Shown: one piece after another, positions 33,430 through 42,495 of the stretch
Numbering within the stretch: position 1 is the first letter of the stretch
Layout: each line of letters opens with the position of its first letter
Source: Candidatus Caldisaccharidevorator malaysiensis
Lineage (GTDB): Bacteria > Armatimonadota > Fervidibacteria > Fervidibacterales > Fervidibacteraceae
Assembly (NCBI GenBank): GCA_025057575.1
Contig: JANXBO010000017.1
Coordinates: forward strand, 1-50,426
Direction: 5' to 3'
Length of the DNA stretch: 50,426 nucleotides
Translations under genes and position numbers: made by a program
Notes under the pieces: generated by a model
Databases searched by the model: none
What the model was told of the DNA's origin: nothing
Seen by the model: the letters and a program-made list of their open reading frames with translations, nothing else

Positions 33430-34290
33430 GTGTTGACAGTAGTCAGTATGAGGGAACTGCTGGAAGCCGGCGTTCACTTTGGTCACTGGACGAGACGATG
33501 GAACCCAAGGATGAAGCGCTTCATCTATGGGAAGAGGCAGGACATCTACATCATTGACCTGCATAAGACCCTTACCCAGTTAGAACAGGCTTACGCTTTC
33601 GTCAGAGACAAGGTCGCTCAAGGCGGGAAGGTGTTGTTCGTCGGGACGAAAAGACAAGCCCAAGAACCCATACAAGAAGCCGCTCGGATGTCCAAAATGT
33701 TTTATGTAACCAGTCGGTGGCTTCCAGGGACTCTGACGAATTTTGAAACGATCCGCAGTCGGGTGGAATATCTTAATCGTTTAAGGGAAATGGAAGCGTC
33801 AGGTCTAATGGACGCCTTGCCTAAGAAGGACAGCCAGCGACTCCGGAAAGAGCGAGACAAACTGGCAGAAGTTTTGGCTGGCATTGAAGGAATGGAAAGG
33901 CTCCCCGATGTCCTTTATGTGGTGGACGTGCGCCGAGAGGAAATTGCCATCAACGAGGCGAAGAAAATGGGCATTCCCGTCGTCGCCATTGTAGATACCA
34001 ATTGCGATCCGGATCTGGTGGACTTCCCGATTCCTGCCAACGATGATGCCATCCGGTCCATCCGGTTGATCACCTCTAAGATCGGGGAAGCCGCCAAAGA
34101 AGGCTTTGCCCTTTACGAGGCGCTGAAAGCAGAGGGACAGGCGGAAGTGCCCGTCAGCGCCGCTTCACCGGTCGCCGCTCCACCGTCAACCCAGACGGTC
34201 ATTGTCGCCTCTTCCGAGGACGAGGAAGTGGTGGAAGATTTAGCGGAACTGATGGCGCAATACAGCGAGCCACCGGAAGAAGAACCATAG
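33430..34290 (+). CDS. rpsB: 30S ribosomal protein S2
   Basis: Small-subunit ribosomal protein. The hallmark MRELLEAGVHFGHWTRRWNPRMKRFIYGKRQDIYIIDL is at the N-terminus. VLFVGTKRQAQEPIQEAA, WLPGTLTNFETI and VVAIVDTNCDPDLVDFPIPANDDAIRSI follow. The acidic C-terminal tail (residues ~235-286, rich in E, P, V) is longer than in many species. The GTG start has GGAGGG 6 nt upstream. First gene of the rpsB-tsf-pyrH-frr operon. Confidence 0.98.
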   Translation: MLTVVSMRELLEAGVHFGHWTRRWNPRMKRFIYGKRQDIYIIDLHKTLTQLEQAYAFVRDKVAQGGKVLFVGTKRQAQEPIQEAARMSKMFYVTSRWLPGTLTNFETIRSRVEYLNRLREMEASGLMDALPKKDSQRLRKERDKLAEVLAGIEGMERLPDVLYVVDVRREEIAINEAKKMGIPVVAIVDTNCDPDLVDFPIPANDDAIRSIRLITSKIGEAAKEGFALYEALKAEGQAEVPVSAASPVAAPPSTQTVIVASSEDEEVVEDLAELMAQYSEPPEEEP

Positions 34291-34347
34291 ATTTTGTTGT
34301 TGATAGCCTTTGAGACCGCTCAACGGATAGGGAAGGAGGAGCCGATT

Positions 34348-34956
34348 TTGTCTGAGAAGCGAACCATCCCAGTGGAACTGATCAAGAAACTAAGGGAAAA
34401 GACCGGTGCCGGTGTAATGGACTGTCTGAGAGCGCTGGAGAAGAGCAACGGAGATATGGAAAAGGCAGAACAGTATCTTCGCCTGGAAGGGCTATCAAAG
34501 GCGGAGAAAAAGATGGGTCGGGCAACGGGAGAGGGAGTCATCGGTTATTACATCCATCACGGCAACCGACTGGGAGCGTTGGTGGAGGTTAATTGCGAAA
34601 GTGATTTTGTTGCCCGCACGCCCGAGTTTCTTCAATTGGCTCAAGAGATCGCGATGCAGGTGGCGGGAATGAACCCTCGCTATATGTCCAGGGAAGAAGT
34701 CCCTCAAAGCGTCATTGAAGAACAGAAGCGTCTTTTCTACCAGAAAGCCCTCAACGAAGGCTATGACCCCGAAAAAGCCGAAGAAGTCGCCAACGACCGC
34801 TTAGAACGATTCTTCCAAGAAGTCTGTCTTTTGGAGCAATCCTGCATCCGAGACGATACCAAGACCGTTGGCGAACTGCTGAAGGAAAAGATCGCCCTTT
34901 TTGGGGAGAATGTCACAATTCGCCGATTTGTGCGATTGGCTGTCGGGAGCGACTAA
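34348..34956 (+). CDS. tsf: Elongation factor Ts
   Basis: Nucleotide exchange factor for EF-Tu. About 202 residues, the short form also seen in Thermus. The N-terminal UBA-like domain is LIKKLREKTGAGVMDCLRALEKSNGDMEKAEQYLR; the core begins EGVIGYYIHHGNRLGALVEVNCESDFVART. The TTG at 34348 has AAGGAGGA 7 nt upstream, so the longer frame from 34294 is rejected. Confidence 0.97.
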   Translation: MSEKRTIPVELIKKLREKTGAGVMDCLRALEKSNGDMEKAEQYLRLEGLSKAEKKMGRATGEGVIGYYIHHGNRLGALVEVNCESDFVARTPEFLQLAQEIAMQVAGMNPRYMSREEVPQSVIEEQKRLFYQKALNEGYDPEKAEEVANDRLERFFQEVCLLEQSCIRDDTKTVGELLKEKIALFGENVTIRRFVRLAVGSD

Positions 34957-34959
34957 CCG

Positions 34960-35688
34960 ATGGCGGGTCCCACCCTCCCGCAATACAAAAGGGTCCTTCT
35001 AAAGATCAGCGGAGAGGTCCTGGGGGGAGAAGCCGGTTTTGGGATTAGCCAACAAGTCCTTCGGCGGATCGCACGGGAGATCCATCAAGCCCACCAATTG
35101 GGTGTAGACTTGGGCGTCGTGGTCGGAGGAGGGAACTTTTATCGGGGCGTTGAAAGAGCCCAGAAGGAAGGAACCGACCGGATCGTCGGCGATTACATCG
35201 GAATGCTGGCGACGATTACCAACTGTCTGGCGCTTCAGGAAGCCTTGGAGGACCTGGGGTCAGACACGCGGGTTTTAAGTGCTTTGGAAATCCGGGCGGT
35301 TTGCGAACCCTTCATCCTTAGGCGAGCCCTAAGGCACCTGGAAAAAGGTCGGATCCTTCTTTTTGCCGGCGGGACGGGTCATCCCTTCTTCTCTACGGAC
35401 ACCGCTGCCGTCCTTCGGGCTGCCCAGATCGGTGCTGAGGTGATCCTGAAAGGAACGGACGTTAACGGTGTCTACGACGCCGATCCTCGATTGAACCCTG
35501 AGGCGGTTTTATTCTCCTCGTTGACCTTTTCGGACGCACTCGCCAGAGACCTAAAGGTGATGGATGGGACGGCTTTCTCTCTCGGTCGGGAAGTCAAGTT
35601 GCCGATCATCGTTTTCAATATTACCCAGGAAGGCAACATCCTGCGGATTCTGAAAGGCGAGCGGATTGGAACCCTGGTCCATCCCTAA
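34960..35688 (+). CDS. pyrH: Uridylate kinase
   Basis: Phosphorylates UMP to UDP; a hexameric amino-acid-kinase-fold enzyme. 242 residues with RVLLKISGEVLGGE, VVGGGNFYRG, DYIGMLATITNCLALQEALE, FAGGTGHPFFSTDTAAVLRA and LKGTDVNGVYDADPR. It starts 3 nt after tsf in the conserved tsf-pyrH-frr order. Confidence 0.98.
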   Translation: MAGPTLPQYKRVLLKISGEVLGGEAGFGISQQVLRRIAREIHQAHQLGVDLGVVVGGGNFYRGVERAQKEGTDRIVGDYIGMLATITNCLALQEALEDLGSDTRVLSALEIRAVCEPFILRRALRHLEKGRILLFAGGTGHPFFSTDTAAVLRAAQIGAEVILKGTDVNGVYDADPRLNPEAVLFSSLTFSDALARDLKVMDGTAFSLGREVKLPIIVFNITQEGNILRILKGERIGTLVHP

Positions 35689-35712
35689 GGTTGTCAAAAG
35701 GAGGGAAAGCCA

Positions 35713-36279
35713 ATGGTTGAGGGATTGCGAAAGGTCCTAACCGATGCAGAAGAGCGAATGAAGAAAACCCTTCAAGTTGCCGCCAGCGATTTGGCATCTA
35801 TCCGAACGGGTCGGGCAACGCCCGCCCTTTTGGACGGCATCCGAGTGGAGTATCACGGCGCACTCTACCAGATTAAGGAACTGGCTCAAATGAGCGTTCC
35901 CCAAGCCCGATTACTGGTCCTGGAACCTTGGGACAAAGAGGCGCTGGAGCCCATCAGGAAAGCCATAATGAACTCGCCCTTAGGGCTCAATCCCGTTAGC
36001 GACGGGAAAGTTTTGCGCATCCCCATTCCGCCCCTCACCGAAGAGCGACGAAGGGAACTCATTAAAGTGGTTAACCAGAGAACCGAACACAGCAAGGTCG
36101 CCCTGAGGAACATCCGAAAAGACGCTTTGGAGGAAATCAGAAAATTGGAGAAGGCACCTGGCGTGGCAGAGGGAATGGTTTGGAAAGCCCGCGAGGAACT
36201 GGACAAATTAACAGAAAAATACACCTCCGAGTTGGAAAAAATAAGAAAGGCAAAGGAACAGGAGGTCTTAGAAACATAA
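35713..36279 (+). CDS. frr: Ribosome recycling factor
   Basis: Splits post-termination ribosomes with EF-G. 188 residues: LASIRTGRATPALLDGIRVEYHG, LVLEPWDKEALEPIRKAIMNSPLGLNPVSDGKVLRIPIPPLTEERRRELIKVV, VALRNIRKDALEEIRKLEK and a C-terminal helix. AAAGGAGGGAAAG precedes the ATG. Confidence 0.98.
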   Translation: MVEGLRKVLTDAEERMKKTLQVAASDLASIRTGRATPALLDGIRVEYHGALYQIKELAQMSVPQARLLVLEPWDKEALEPIRKAIMNSPLGLNPVSDGKVLRIPIPPLTEERRRELIKVVNQRTEHSKVALRNIRKDALEEIRKLEKAPGVAEGMVWKAREELDKLTEKYTSELEKIRKAKEQEVLET

Positions 36280-36329
36280 GGTCGCGAGAGTCTGTTGCGG
36301 CACTGATCGGGTTGCGAAAGGAAGAGGCG

Positions 36330-36518
36330 GTGACAGTTGCCGAGACTAACCGGTGGCGAATTGTCGGTGTAACCAAAACCCAGCCCCCACGCCGGAAGAA
36401 ACAAGAGCCCGTCCGCTGGAGGGTGATAGATGTTCGGGACCACCAGGATGGTATCATCCTTGTTGTGACCCCAGAGTGGAGAAACTACTTATCGGCAACA
36501 GAGGAGGGGGCACCTTAA
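36330..36518 (+). CDS. Small hypothetical protein between frr and uppS
   Basis: About 62 residues from GTG 36330, with AAAGGA about 7 nt upstream; a TTG at 36312 is an alternative. Its TAA overlaps the uppS ATG (TAATG), indicating coupled translation. Composition suggests a small beta-rich fold (RWRIVGVTKTQPP, then VRWRVIDVRDHQDGIILVVTPEW). I recognise no family. Its position in a conserved translation/envelope operon argues that it is real. Confidence 0.55.
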   Translation: MTVAETNRWRIVGVTKTQPPRRKKQEPVRWRVIDVRDHQDGIILVVTPEWRNYLSATEEGAP

Positions 36519-37294
36519 TGAGGCAGTCTCAGACGAAAGCGGAGCCCGACATAGACGATTTGATCCAGCGTCTGGATCGGTCCCGGCTACCCCGCCATAT
36601 TGCGGTGATTATGGACGGCAATCGCCGCTGGGCATTGCAGCGGGGTTTACCTGTCCTGGAAGGGCACCGGGCGGGTGCCGAAGCGACCCGAAGGGTCGTG
36701 GAAATCTGCGGGGACATCGGAGTGCCGATCTTGACCCTTTACGCCTTCTCCACAGAAAACTGGAAGCGCCCCAAGCCAGAAGTGGACGGTCTGGTCGCCC
36801 TCATTGAAGAGACCTTAAGGCAAGAAAGAGCCGAATTGCACGCCAACGGCGTTCGGGTTCGCCACATCGGCTCCCGACACGGTCTGCCTCAGTCTTTAAT
36901 GGCGGAGATGGAGGAAACGGAGACCCTGACCCAGAATAACACTCGCCTCCTCTTGAATGTGGCGATTAACTATGGGGGACGGGACGAGTTAATCCGAGCC
37001 GTCCGATCGCTGGCTAAAAAAGTTGCGGACGGCACAATCCAACCCGAAGAGATCACCGAGGCGATGTTGGCATCTCATCTGGACACGGCAGGAATCGCTG
37101 ATCCGGACCTCTTGATTCGGACGGGTAACGAGTATCGGATCAGTAACTTTCTGTTATGGCAGATTGCCTACGCAGAAATTCACATCTCCCCTGTCTTGTG
37201 GCCGGACTTCACGAAAAGAGACTTTCTGTTAGCCGTTTTGGATTATCAACGAAGGGAGCGTCGTTTCGGAGGCAGAGTTGATGAGTCGTCGTGA
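36518..37294 (+). CDS. uppS: Undecaprenyl diphosphate synthase (isoprenyl transferase)
   Basis: Cis-prenyltransferase making the C55 lipid carrier for cell-wall synthesis. 258 residues. HIAVIMDGNRRWALQRGLP holds the catalytic Asp; GHRAGAEATRRVVE, LYAFSTENWKRP, LNVAINYGGRDEL and DPDLLIRTGNEYRISNFLLWQIAYAEIHISPVLWPDF follow in order. GGAGGGGG is about 8 nt ahead of the ATG. The longer frame from 36353 is spurious. Confidence 0.97.
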   Translation: MRQSQTKAEPDIDDLIQRLDRSRLPRHIAVIMDGNRRWALQRGLPVLEGHRAGAEATRRVVEICGDIGVPILTLYAFSTENWKRPKPEVDGLVALIEETLRQERAELHANGVRVRHIGSRHGLPQSLMAEMEETETLTQNNTRLLLNVAINYGGRDELIRAVRSLAKKVADGTIQPEEITEAMLASHLDTAGIADPDLLIRTGNEYRISNFLLWQIAYAEIHISPVLWPDFTKRDFLLAVLDYQRRERRFGGRVDESS

Positions 37295-38177
37295 CCGGTT
37301 TTTAACGGAACTTTTTTTCATCGGAGGCCTTTTGCTCCTCCCCGCTGATTCGGGGCTTGGGAACTTGGGTATCGCCGCCCTGATTATGAGCAGCGGGCTG
37401 GCGTCGGCGATTGCCTGGGAACTGCCCCGCCTTCTGTTCAGCAACCGAGTTGCGGGAATGGACCAACTGGCTTCTTCCGTCGCCCTCACTTTAGTCCTGT
37501 TCTCGTTTTATCTGGGCAAGAGTGACGCTGCCGTCGCTCAGGTAATCAAGGAAAGGGGGCAAAATGCGGCCTTTTCGTCACCCCAATGGCTGATGAGTGA
37601 CATCGTCTTGGCGATTCTCACCCTCTCGGTAATGCTGACTCTTTTAGCGCTGACCACCCTTTTCCTCCATCACGGTGAGGGGCGAGGACTTGCGTGGCTG
37701 AAGAATCTGCCACGAACGTTCGGAAGAGGATTGGTCGGGCTCCTGATCGGCACGGGCGTCGGATTGGGTGCCGGCGCCTGGTCCGTTGCAGCCAGCACGG
37801 TGGGTCTTCCGTTGAGCCTAAGCAGTTGGATCGCAATGTGGTGTGCGGTAGAATCGGGGCGAGTGTTCCAACATTGGTCGTTCGTCGCTCGCTTGGGTGT
37901 GGCACTCCTGGCTGGAGTGGTCGGTGGTGCCGCAACGGCGCTGCTCCTGCGGTCTCCCCAAACGGCGCTGGCAGCTTCTTTCACCGGCGCCATCGCCGCT
38001 GTTTCCTACCAATGGCTTCACATCCTGATCCCTTCGGAAAACCCCGCCCGTCCCAAAGATGCCCCCTTGCACGTTCCTTGGGTCGGCTTCTACACCCTTC
38101 GGTTCGCCGGTCTTGTGGTCGCTTACTTCGTTTTTGGAACACCCTTTTTATGGGGCTTTAAAGCGTTGAACGGTTAG
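37281..38177 (+). CDS. Integral membrane protein of unknown function in the cdsA position
   Basis: About 298 residues with roughly 7-8 hydrophobic segments (ELFFIGGLLLLPADSG; LASSVALTLVLFSFYLG; SDIVLAILTLSVMLTLLALTTLFL; LVGLLIGTGVGLGAGAWSVAAS; VALLAGVVGGAATALLL; FAGLVVAYFVFGTPFLW). Gene order predicts phosphatidate cytidylyltransferase here (uppS-cdsA-...-rseP-proS). The CdsA signature (S-x-x-KR-x4-KD-x5-PGHGG-x2-DR-x-D) is absent. It may be a divergent or inactive relative, or an unrelated replacement. The start overlaps the uppS 3' end; a TTG lies at 37278. Confidence 0.65.
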   Translation: MSRRDRFLTELFFIGGLLLLPADSGLGNLGIAALIMSSGLASAIAWELPRLLFSNRVAGMDQLASSVALTLVLFSFYLGKSDAAVAQVIKERGQNAAFSSPQWLMSDIVLAILTLSVMLTLLALTTLFLHHGEGRGLAWLKNLPRTFGRGLVGLLIGTGVGLGAGAWSVAASTVGLPLSLSSWIAMWCAVESGRVFQHWSFVARLGVALLAGVVGGAATALLLRSPQTALAASFTGAIAAVSYQWLHILIPSENPARPKDAPLHVPWVGFYTLRFAGLVVAYFVFGTPFLWGFKALNG

Positions 38178-38201
38178 GGAGGGGCGACGCCTCAGGAAGC
38201 G

Positions 38202-39338
38202 ATGGATAAACTAACGGCTGCCGTAATCGCCATTCTGGCGCTCGGGTTTCTCATCCTCATTCACGAATGGGGTCATCTCTGGGTTGCTCTTCGGGCAAAA
38301 ATGACGGTCCAAGAGTTCTCCATTGGATTCGGACCACCCCTTCTGCGCTGGCAATCCCGTTCGGGAATTCTCTACACCCTTCGTTTGATCCTTTTTGGCG
38401 GGTTCGTTCGGATAAAAGAAATTGAGGAAGATCTTCTGCAGCCAGCGGAGAGTCCCTGGGCGCGACCGGGGAGGGACCTTTTGCGACGGGCTGCGGTCAT
38501 TGCAGCGGGTCCCGCGATGAACATCGTAGCGGCAATCATTCTTTTCTTCGTCTACAGTTTGTGGGCAGCCGGTTTACGGAGCACAACGGAAATTGCCGCC
38601 GTTAGTGAGGGAAGCCCTGCGGAAAAGGCAGGACTCCAGCCGGGTGACGAGATTCTTGCCATCGGATACCTGAACCGAACGGACCGACCAACAATTCTTC
38701 GCTACATCAGCAGTCATCCTGGTCGCCCTGTGCGCTTGAGAATCAGGAGGAACGGCACCCATCTGGTTGTCACCCCCATCCCCAACAGAAAAGTGGAGTA
38801 TTACCCAGTCCGCAAAGTCCGCCCGGGGTTAACGGGATGGCAGAAATGGCGGGAAATTCTGTTCGGTCGGATAGAGATGCACGAGTTCGGACTCATCGGC
38901 GTCACCTTCAAGATGGAGCCGATCCCCGCCCAGCCCCTTTCGGAGAGGCTGGTCATTGCCTTGGGGATGACCCTGGACAATCTTTGGGTCGGATGGCAGG
39001 CAGTGACCGCACCGTTTCGCGAACCCCTCCTCTTCGCCAAAGCCGCTGGTCCCATTCGGATGACTTACGAGTTCGTCGCCTATCGCTGGCTCGGGTTTAT
39101 GGATCAAATCCGATTCATTGGGATCATCAGTTTTGCGTTAGCCCTCATTAACCTTTTCCCGATCCCAGTCCTGGACGGGGGAAGACTGCTCTTTCTTTTT
39201 ATGGAATTCGTCGCCCGGCGCCGCATCCAGAAATTGGAACTGAGTGCCACCTACATCTCCTTCACTCTCCTGATTCTTCTCATTGCCTTTATCGCCTTGA
39301 AGGACATTCACTATGTCCTGTTCACCAGAGGACAATAG
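38202..39338 (+). CDS. rseP: Site-2 protease, RseP type
   Basis: Membrane zinc metalloprotease of regulated intramembrane proteolysis. 378 residues. The zinc motif LIHEWGHLWVALRA lies in the first membrane helix. FSIGFGPPLLRW and FGGFVRI follow, with a single PDZ domain (about residues 120-190, EGSPAEKAGLQPGDEILAI). The third metal ligand is in NLFPIPVLDGGRLLF. E. coli RseP has two PDZ domains; one is common in other phyla. It precedes proS. Confidence 0.95.
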   Translation: MDKLTAAVIAILALGFLILIHEWGHLWVALRAKMTVQEFSIGFGPPLLRWQSRSGILYTLRLILFGGFVRIKEIEEDLLQPAESPWARPGRDLLRRAAVIAAGPAMNIVAAIILFFVYSLWAAGLRSTTEIAAVSEGSPAEKAGLQPGDEILAIGYLNRTDRPTILRYISSHPGRPVRLRIRRNGTHLVVTPIPNRKVEYYPVRKVRPGLTGWQKWREILFGRIEMHEFGLIGVTFKMEPIPAQPLSERLVIALGMTLDNLWVGWQAVTAPFREPLLFAKAAGPIRMTYEFVAYRWLGFMDQIRFIGIISFALALINLFPIPVLDGGRLLFLFMEFVARRRIQKLELSATYISFTLLILLIAFIALKDIHYVLFTRGQ

Positions 39339-39383
39339 CCGATCGCCCGATTCACTGATGGCGAGAACCGGGAGGAGAGGAAC

Positions 39384-41135
39384 TTGAGGTTGTCCCAATT
39401 TTTCTTTATTAGCCTGAGAGAAACACCGGCAGAGGCGGATCTGATAGGTCACCAGTTTTTGTTAAGAGGCGGGTTTATCCGGCGACTCTCGTCAGGGATT
39501 TATCATTATCTGCCCCTGGCGTTCCGAAGTTTGAACAAGATCATTCATATCGTTCGAGAAGAGATGAACCGAGCAGGCGCTCAGGAGGTCCTTCTGCCCG
39601 TCCTTCATCCCGCTGAACTGTGGCAGGAAACAGGACGATGGGACCAATACGGGGAACTGCTGATGAGACTGACCGATCGCCAGGGCAGAGACTTTTGCCT
39701 AGGACCGACCCACGAAGAAGTCATTGTGGATTTGGTCCGTCGTTCGGTCCGTTCTTATCGGCAACTCCCTTTCAACCTGTACCAAATCGCCACCAAGTTT
39801 CGGGACGAACTAAGACCCCGAGGCGGGCTCATCCGCGCCAGAGAATTTTTGATGAAGGATGCTTACAGTTTTGATCGCGACGAGGCGGGTTTAGAAATCA
39901 GTTTCCAGAAAATGAAAGAGGCTTACGAGAGGATTTTTTGCCGGTGTGGTCTGAACGCCATCGTCGTGGAAGCCGAAGCAGGGGCAATCGGCGGGACAGA
40001 CAATTTAGAGTTTATGGTCCCCTACCCTGAAGGAGAAGACCGACTCTTGCAATGCCATCAATGTGGGTATGCCGCGAACCGAGAAAGAGCCCAGCGCTCT
40101 CCATCACCCTCTTTTCAGGAGGCACTCCAAGCAACCGTCAACTGCCCGACTCTGGAAAAGGTGTTCACCCCACAGCAGAAAACGGTTGAGCAAGTTTCCG
40201 GCTTTCTCGGTGTTGCGCCTTGTCAGTTGGTTAAGACCCTCCTCTATGATGCGGACGGGCAGTTAGTTGCCGCCTTAGTTCCTGGTGATAAGGAACTTAA
40301 CGAAGCCAAACTGCAGCGGTTTTTGGGACAGCCCGTTAAGATGGCAGATGCACACGCCATTCAGACGGTCACGGGAGCATCCGTTGGCTATAGCGGACCG
40401 GTAGGGCTTTCGGAAAAAGGTGTCCGAATGATCGCCGACTATGATGTCGCCTTAATGAGCGATTTCGTCGTGGGGGCGAACGAAGACGATCACCATTTCA
40501 TCCATACCGATTGGCGACGGGATTTTTCCATTGACGATTTTGCCGATCTCCGATTTGCCGAAGCCGGTGACCTTTGCCCAAAGTGTCAGAGCCCCCTGTC
40601 GGAGGAAAGAGCGATAGAGGTGGGACACATTTTCAAACTGGGGACCTATTACAGCGAACCAATGAGAGCGACCTTCGTTGACGAGTCGGGACAGGAGCGA
40701 CCTTTCGTAATGGGCTGTTACGGGATCGGCATTAGCCGAATTCTGGCGACCGTCGCCGAAACTTATTCGGACAGGGACGGTTTAATCTTCCCGATCACCA
40801 TTGCTCCCTTTGAATGCTGGTTAATGAGCGTGGAAGGGGAAGGCGAGTTAGTAGCCGTTGCTGAGGAACTGTATCACCACTTGTTGAGTGCCCGCATTGA
40901 GGTCGCCTATGATGATAGACTGGAGTCGGCGGGTGTCAAGTTCAAGGATATGGACCTGGTCGGCGCTCCGATCCAGGTGATCGTCGGTCGTCACTACCGT
41001 GCGGAACAGAAAGTGGAAATTCGTTTGCGGGAACGGAGGGACCAACCTGTCCTCGTGCCCGTTCAAAAAGTGCGGGAAGAAGTTTCCCGCCTGCGCTCGG
41101 AATTGTATCAGCGCTTAGACCCCGACAAAGGATAA
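39384..41135 (+). CDS. proS: Prolyl-tRNA synthetase, bacterial type
   Basis: Class II aminoacyl-tRNA synthetase of 583 residues. Motif 1 region GIYHYLPLAFRSLNKI, the LGPTHEEVIVDLVRR block, motif 2 FNLYQIATKFRDELRPRGGLIRAREFLMKDAYSF and motif 3 FVMGCYGIGISRI are present. About residues 230-400 carry the editing (INS) domain, as in bacterial-type enzymes. An anticodon-binding domain follows. The TTG start has GGGAGGAGAGG upstream. Last gene of this plus-strand run. Confidence 0.97.
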   Translation: MRLSQFFFISLRETPAEADLIGHQFLLRGGFIRRLSSGIYHYLPLAFRSLNKIIHIVREEMNRAGAQEVLLPVLHPAELWQETGRWDQYGELLMRLTDRQGRDFCLGPTHEEVIVDLVRRSVRSYRQLPFNLYQIATKFRDELRPRGGLIRAREFLMKDAYSFDRDEAGLEISFQKMKEAYERIFCRCGLNAIVVEAEAGAIGGTDNLEFMVPYPEGEDRLLQCHQCGYAANRERAQRSPSPSFQEALQATVNCPTLEKVFTPQQKTVEQVSGFLGVAPCQLVKTLLYDADGQLVAALVPGDKELNEAKLQRFLGQPVKMADAHAIQTVTGASVGYSGPVGLSEKGVRMIADYDVALMSDFVVGANEDDHHFIHTDWRRDFSIDDFADLRFAEAGDLCPKCQSPLSEERAIEVGHIFKLGTYYSEPMRATFVDESGQERPFVMGCYGIGISRILATVAETYSDRDGLIFPITIAPFECWLMSVEGEGELVAVAEELYHHLLSARIEVAYDDRLESAGVKFKDMDLVGAPIQVIVGRHYRAEQKVEIRLRERRDQPVLVPVQKVREEVSRLRSELYQRLDPDKG

Positions 41136-41149
41136 CCCTTAGAGATCCG

Positions 41150-42325
41150 CTAAAAAATCCGCCACTTCCCCTCCAGGAAACCATCCCTTATTTCTTTCCA
41201 CTGACCAAGGATACGGTCAACGATTTGATTGACCAGCGACCGAATTGAAAAAGCCGGCACCCCCCAGACCTCCACTGCCACCGCCTCCGGCTGGTTGATG
41301 GGGACACCGATCTGGCTGACCATATAGCAATAGACCTGTTGCACTTCGGGCACCATCTTAGCGATTTCCTCGGCGATCAGGCGCGCCATTATGCTGTAGA
41401 CCTTGCCCACGTGGTTAACGGGGTTTTTGCCGGCGATGGCTTCCAGACTCATCGGACGATACGGCGTAATGAGACCGGAGGCTCTGTTGCCCCGCCCGAC
41501 CTGACCATCGTCACCGTGCTCCGCACTGGTGCCGGTCAGGGTCAGGTAAGCACTGCTCTCCGTGTCCGCCGTGTTCACAAAAACCTGACATGGTCCTGAC
41601 CAGAACTTGGGGACAATCTGATCTTGGACAATCACCTTGACTTTCTCTTTCAATCCGTTGTAGGTCTGGCGGTCTGGGACTAAGGGTGCTAAGAAGGCAC
41701 CGGCAATCGTCAACCGAATATGCCTACCTTTGCGGACCCCCATAACCTTTATGTCTTCCCCTAATTCCGGCACCAGCCGTTTCCCTTCTTCGCTGTTGAG
41801 GAAGGTCTCGGTCTCTAGGACGAGTTTCTCTAACGGTGTCAAGGGGGCAAAGCCGACGGCGAGGGAAGTGTCGTTGGCGGGCGGGGGCTGATCCTCGTCC
41901 TGAAAGATGGCTTTCAGGTCAGGGCTCCCAGGACGAACTCTTAACTGAATACTTAAATGTTCGGGCCGCAGATACCGGACCTGTTGACATAACTGGTTCT
42001 CAATGACGGGCAAAAAAAGGTCTTCCACGCTGAAGGAGTCAAGAAGAGTCGCCCGTCCAGCAATAATGACCTGAATCGGTTGCCTCAGCGCACCCCGACC
42101 GAAATCCACATCGGCAGACCCGCCAATGAGGACCGCCTTATCCACATTGTGATGGAGGATTTTCTGGCACTTCTCCCGATACCAACGAGACAAGGCGACC
42201 GAAAGGGCTTCGGCACTGGCGTCGCAAAGGGAGTCGGGATGCCCCCTTCCTTTTCTCTCTACGATTTCCACCTCCTTCTCCGCAAGGATTGGCGACTGAC
42301 CATCCGTCACCTGAACCGACACCAT
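41150..42325 (-). CDS. S-adenosylmethionine synthetase, archaeal type
   Basis: Makes SAM from methionine and ATP. The protein belongs to the archaeal AdoMet synthetase family (PF01941 type), not the bacterial MetK family. [88 protein letters not shown] and [46 protein letters not shown] are the ordered family blocks. 391 residues. AGGAGGGG lies 8 nt before the ATG. It is preceded by a SAM-I riboswitch. Acquisition from archaea is likely but this type also occurs in scattered bacteria. Confidence 0.95.
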   Translation of the reverse strand: MVSVQVTDGQSPILAEKEVEIVERKGRGHPDSLCDASAEALSVALSRWYREKCQKILHHNVDKAVLIGGSADVDFGRGALRQPIQVIIAGRATLLDSFSVEDLFLPVIENQLCQQVRYLRPEHLSIQLRVRPGSPDLKAIFQDEDQPPPANDTSLAVGFAPLTPLEKLVLETETFLNSEEGKRLVPELGEDIKVMGVRKGRHIRLTIAGAFLAPLVPDRQTYNGLKEKVKVIVQDQIVPKFWSGPCQVFVNTADTESSAYLTLTGTSAEHGDDGQVGRGNRASGLITPYRPMSLEAIAGKNPVNHVGKVYSIMARLIAEEIAKMVPEVQQVYCYMVSQIGVPINQPEAVAVEVWGVPAFSIRSLVNQIVDRILGQWKEIRDGFLEGKWRIF

Positions 42326-42418
42326 CTTTAAACCCCTCCTTTTGGCATCAAAAACGGTAAACAGATTCGGCGAGGAAGCGAGGGGACGGCGGACAGCGAC
42401 CGGACCTGTTTCCCATAT

Positions 42419-42463
42419 CGCTCCTCTCCGACCTGGGCGGGCGCTCCCGTCGCGAGAGGAGCG
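42419..42463 (-). other. Long hairpin downstream of the SAM-I riboswitch
   Basis: A perfect 10-bp inverted repeat, CGCTCCTCTC (42419-42428) with GAGAGGAGCG (42454-42463), continued by CGAC/GTCG inside. In the metK transcript it lies about 33 nt after the aptamer and 70 nt before the ribosome-binding site. No T-run follows on the minus strand, so it is not a standard intrinsic terminator. It may be part of the expression platform. Confidence 0.5.
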
Positions 42464-42495
42464 GGTTACAAGGCACTCTTCCCTTTTTCCCCACT

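Noticed and set aside
37281-38177. Direct annotation as phosphatidate cytidylyltransferase from gene order
   Set aside because: The diagnostic C-terminal CdsA motif is not in the sequence; position alone is not enough.
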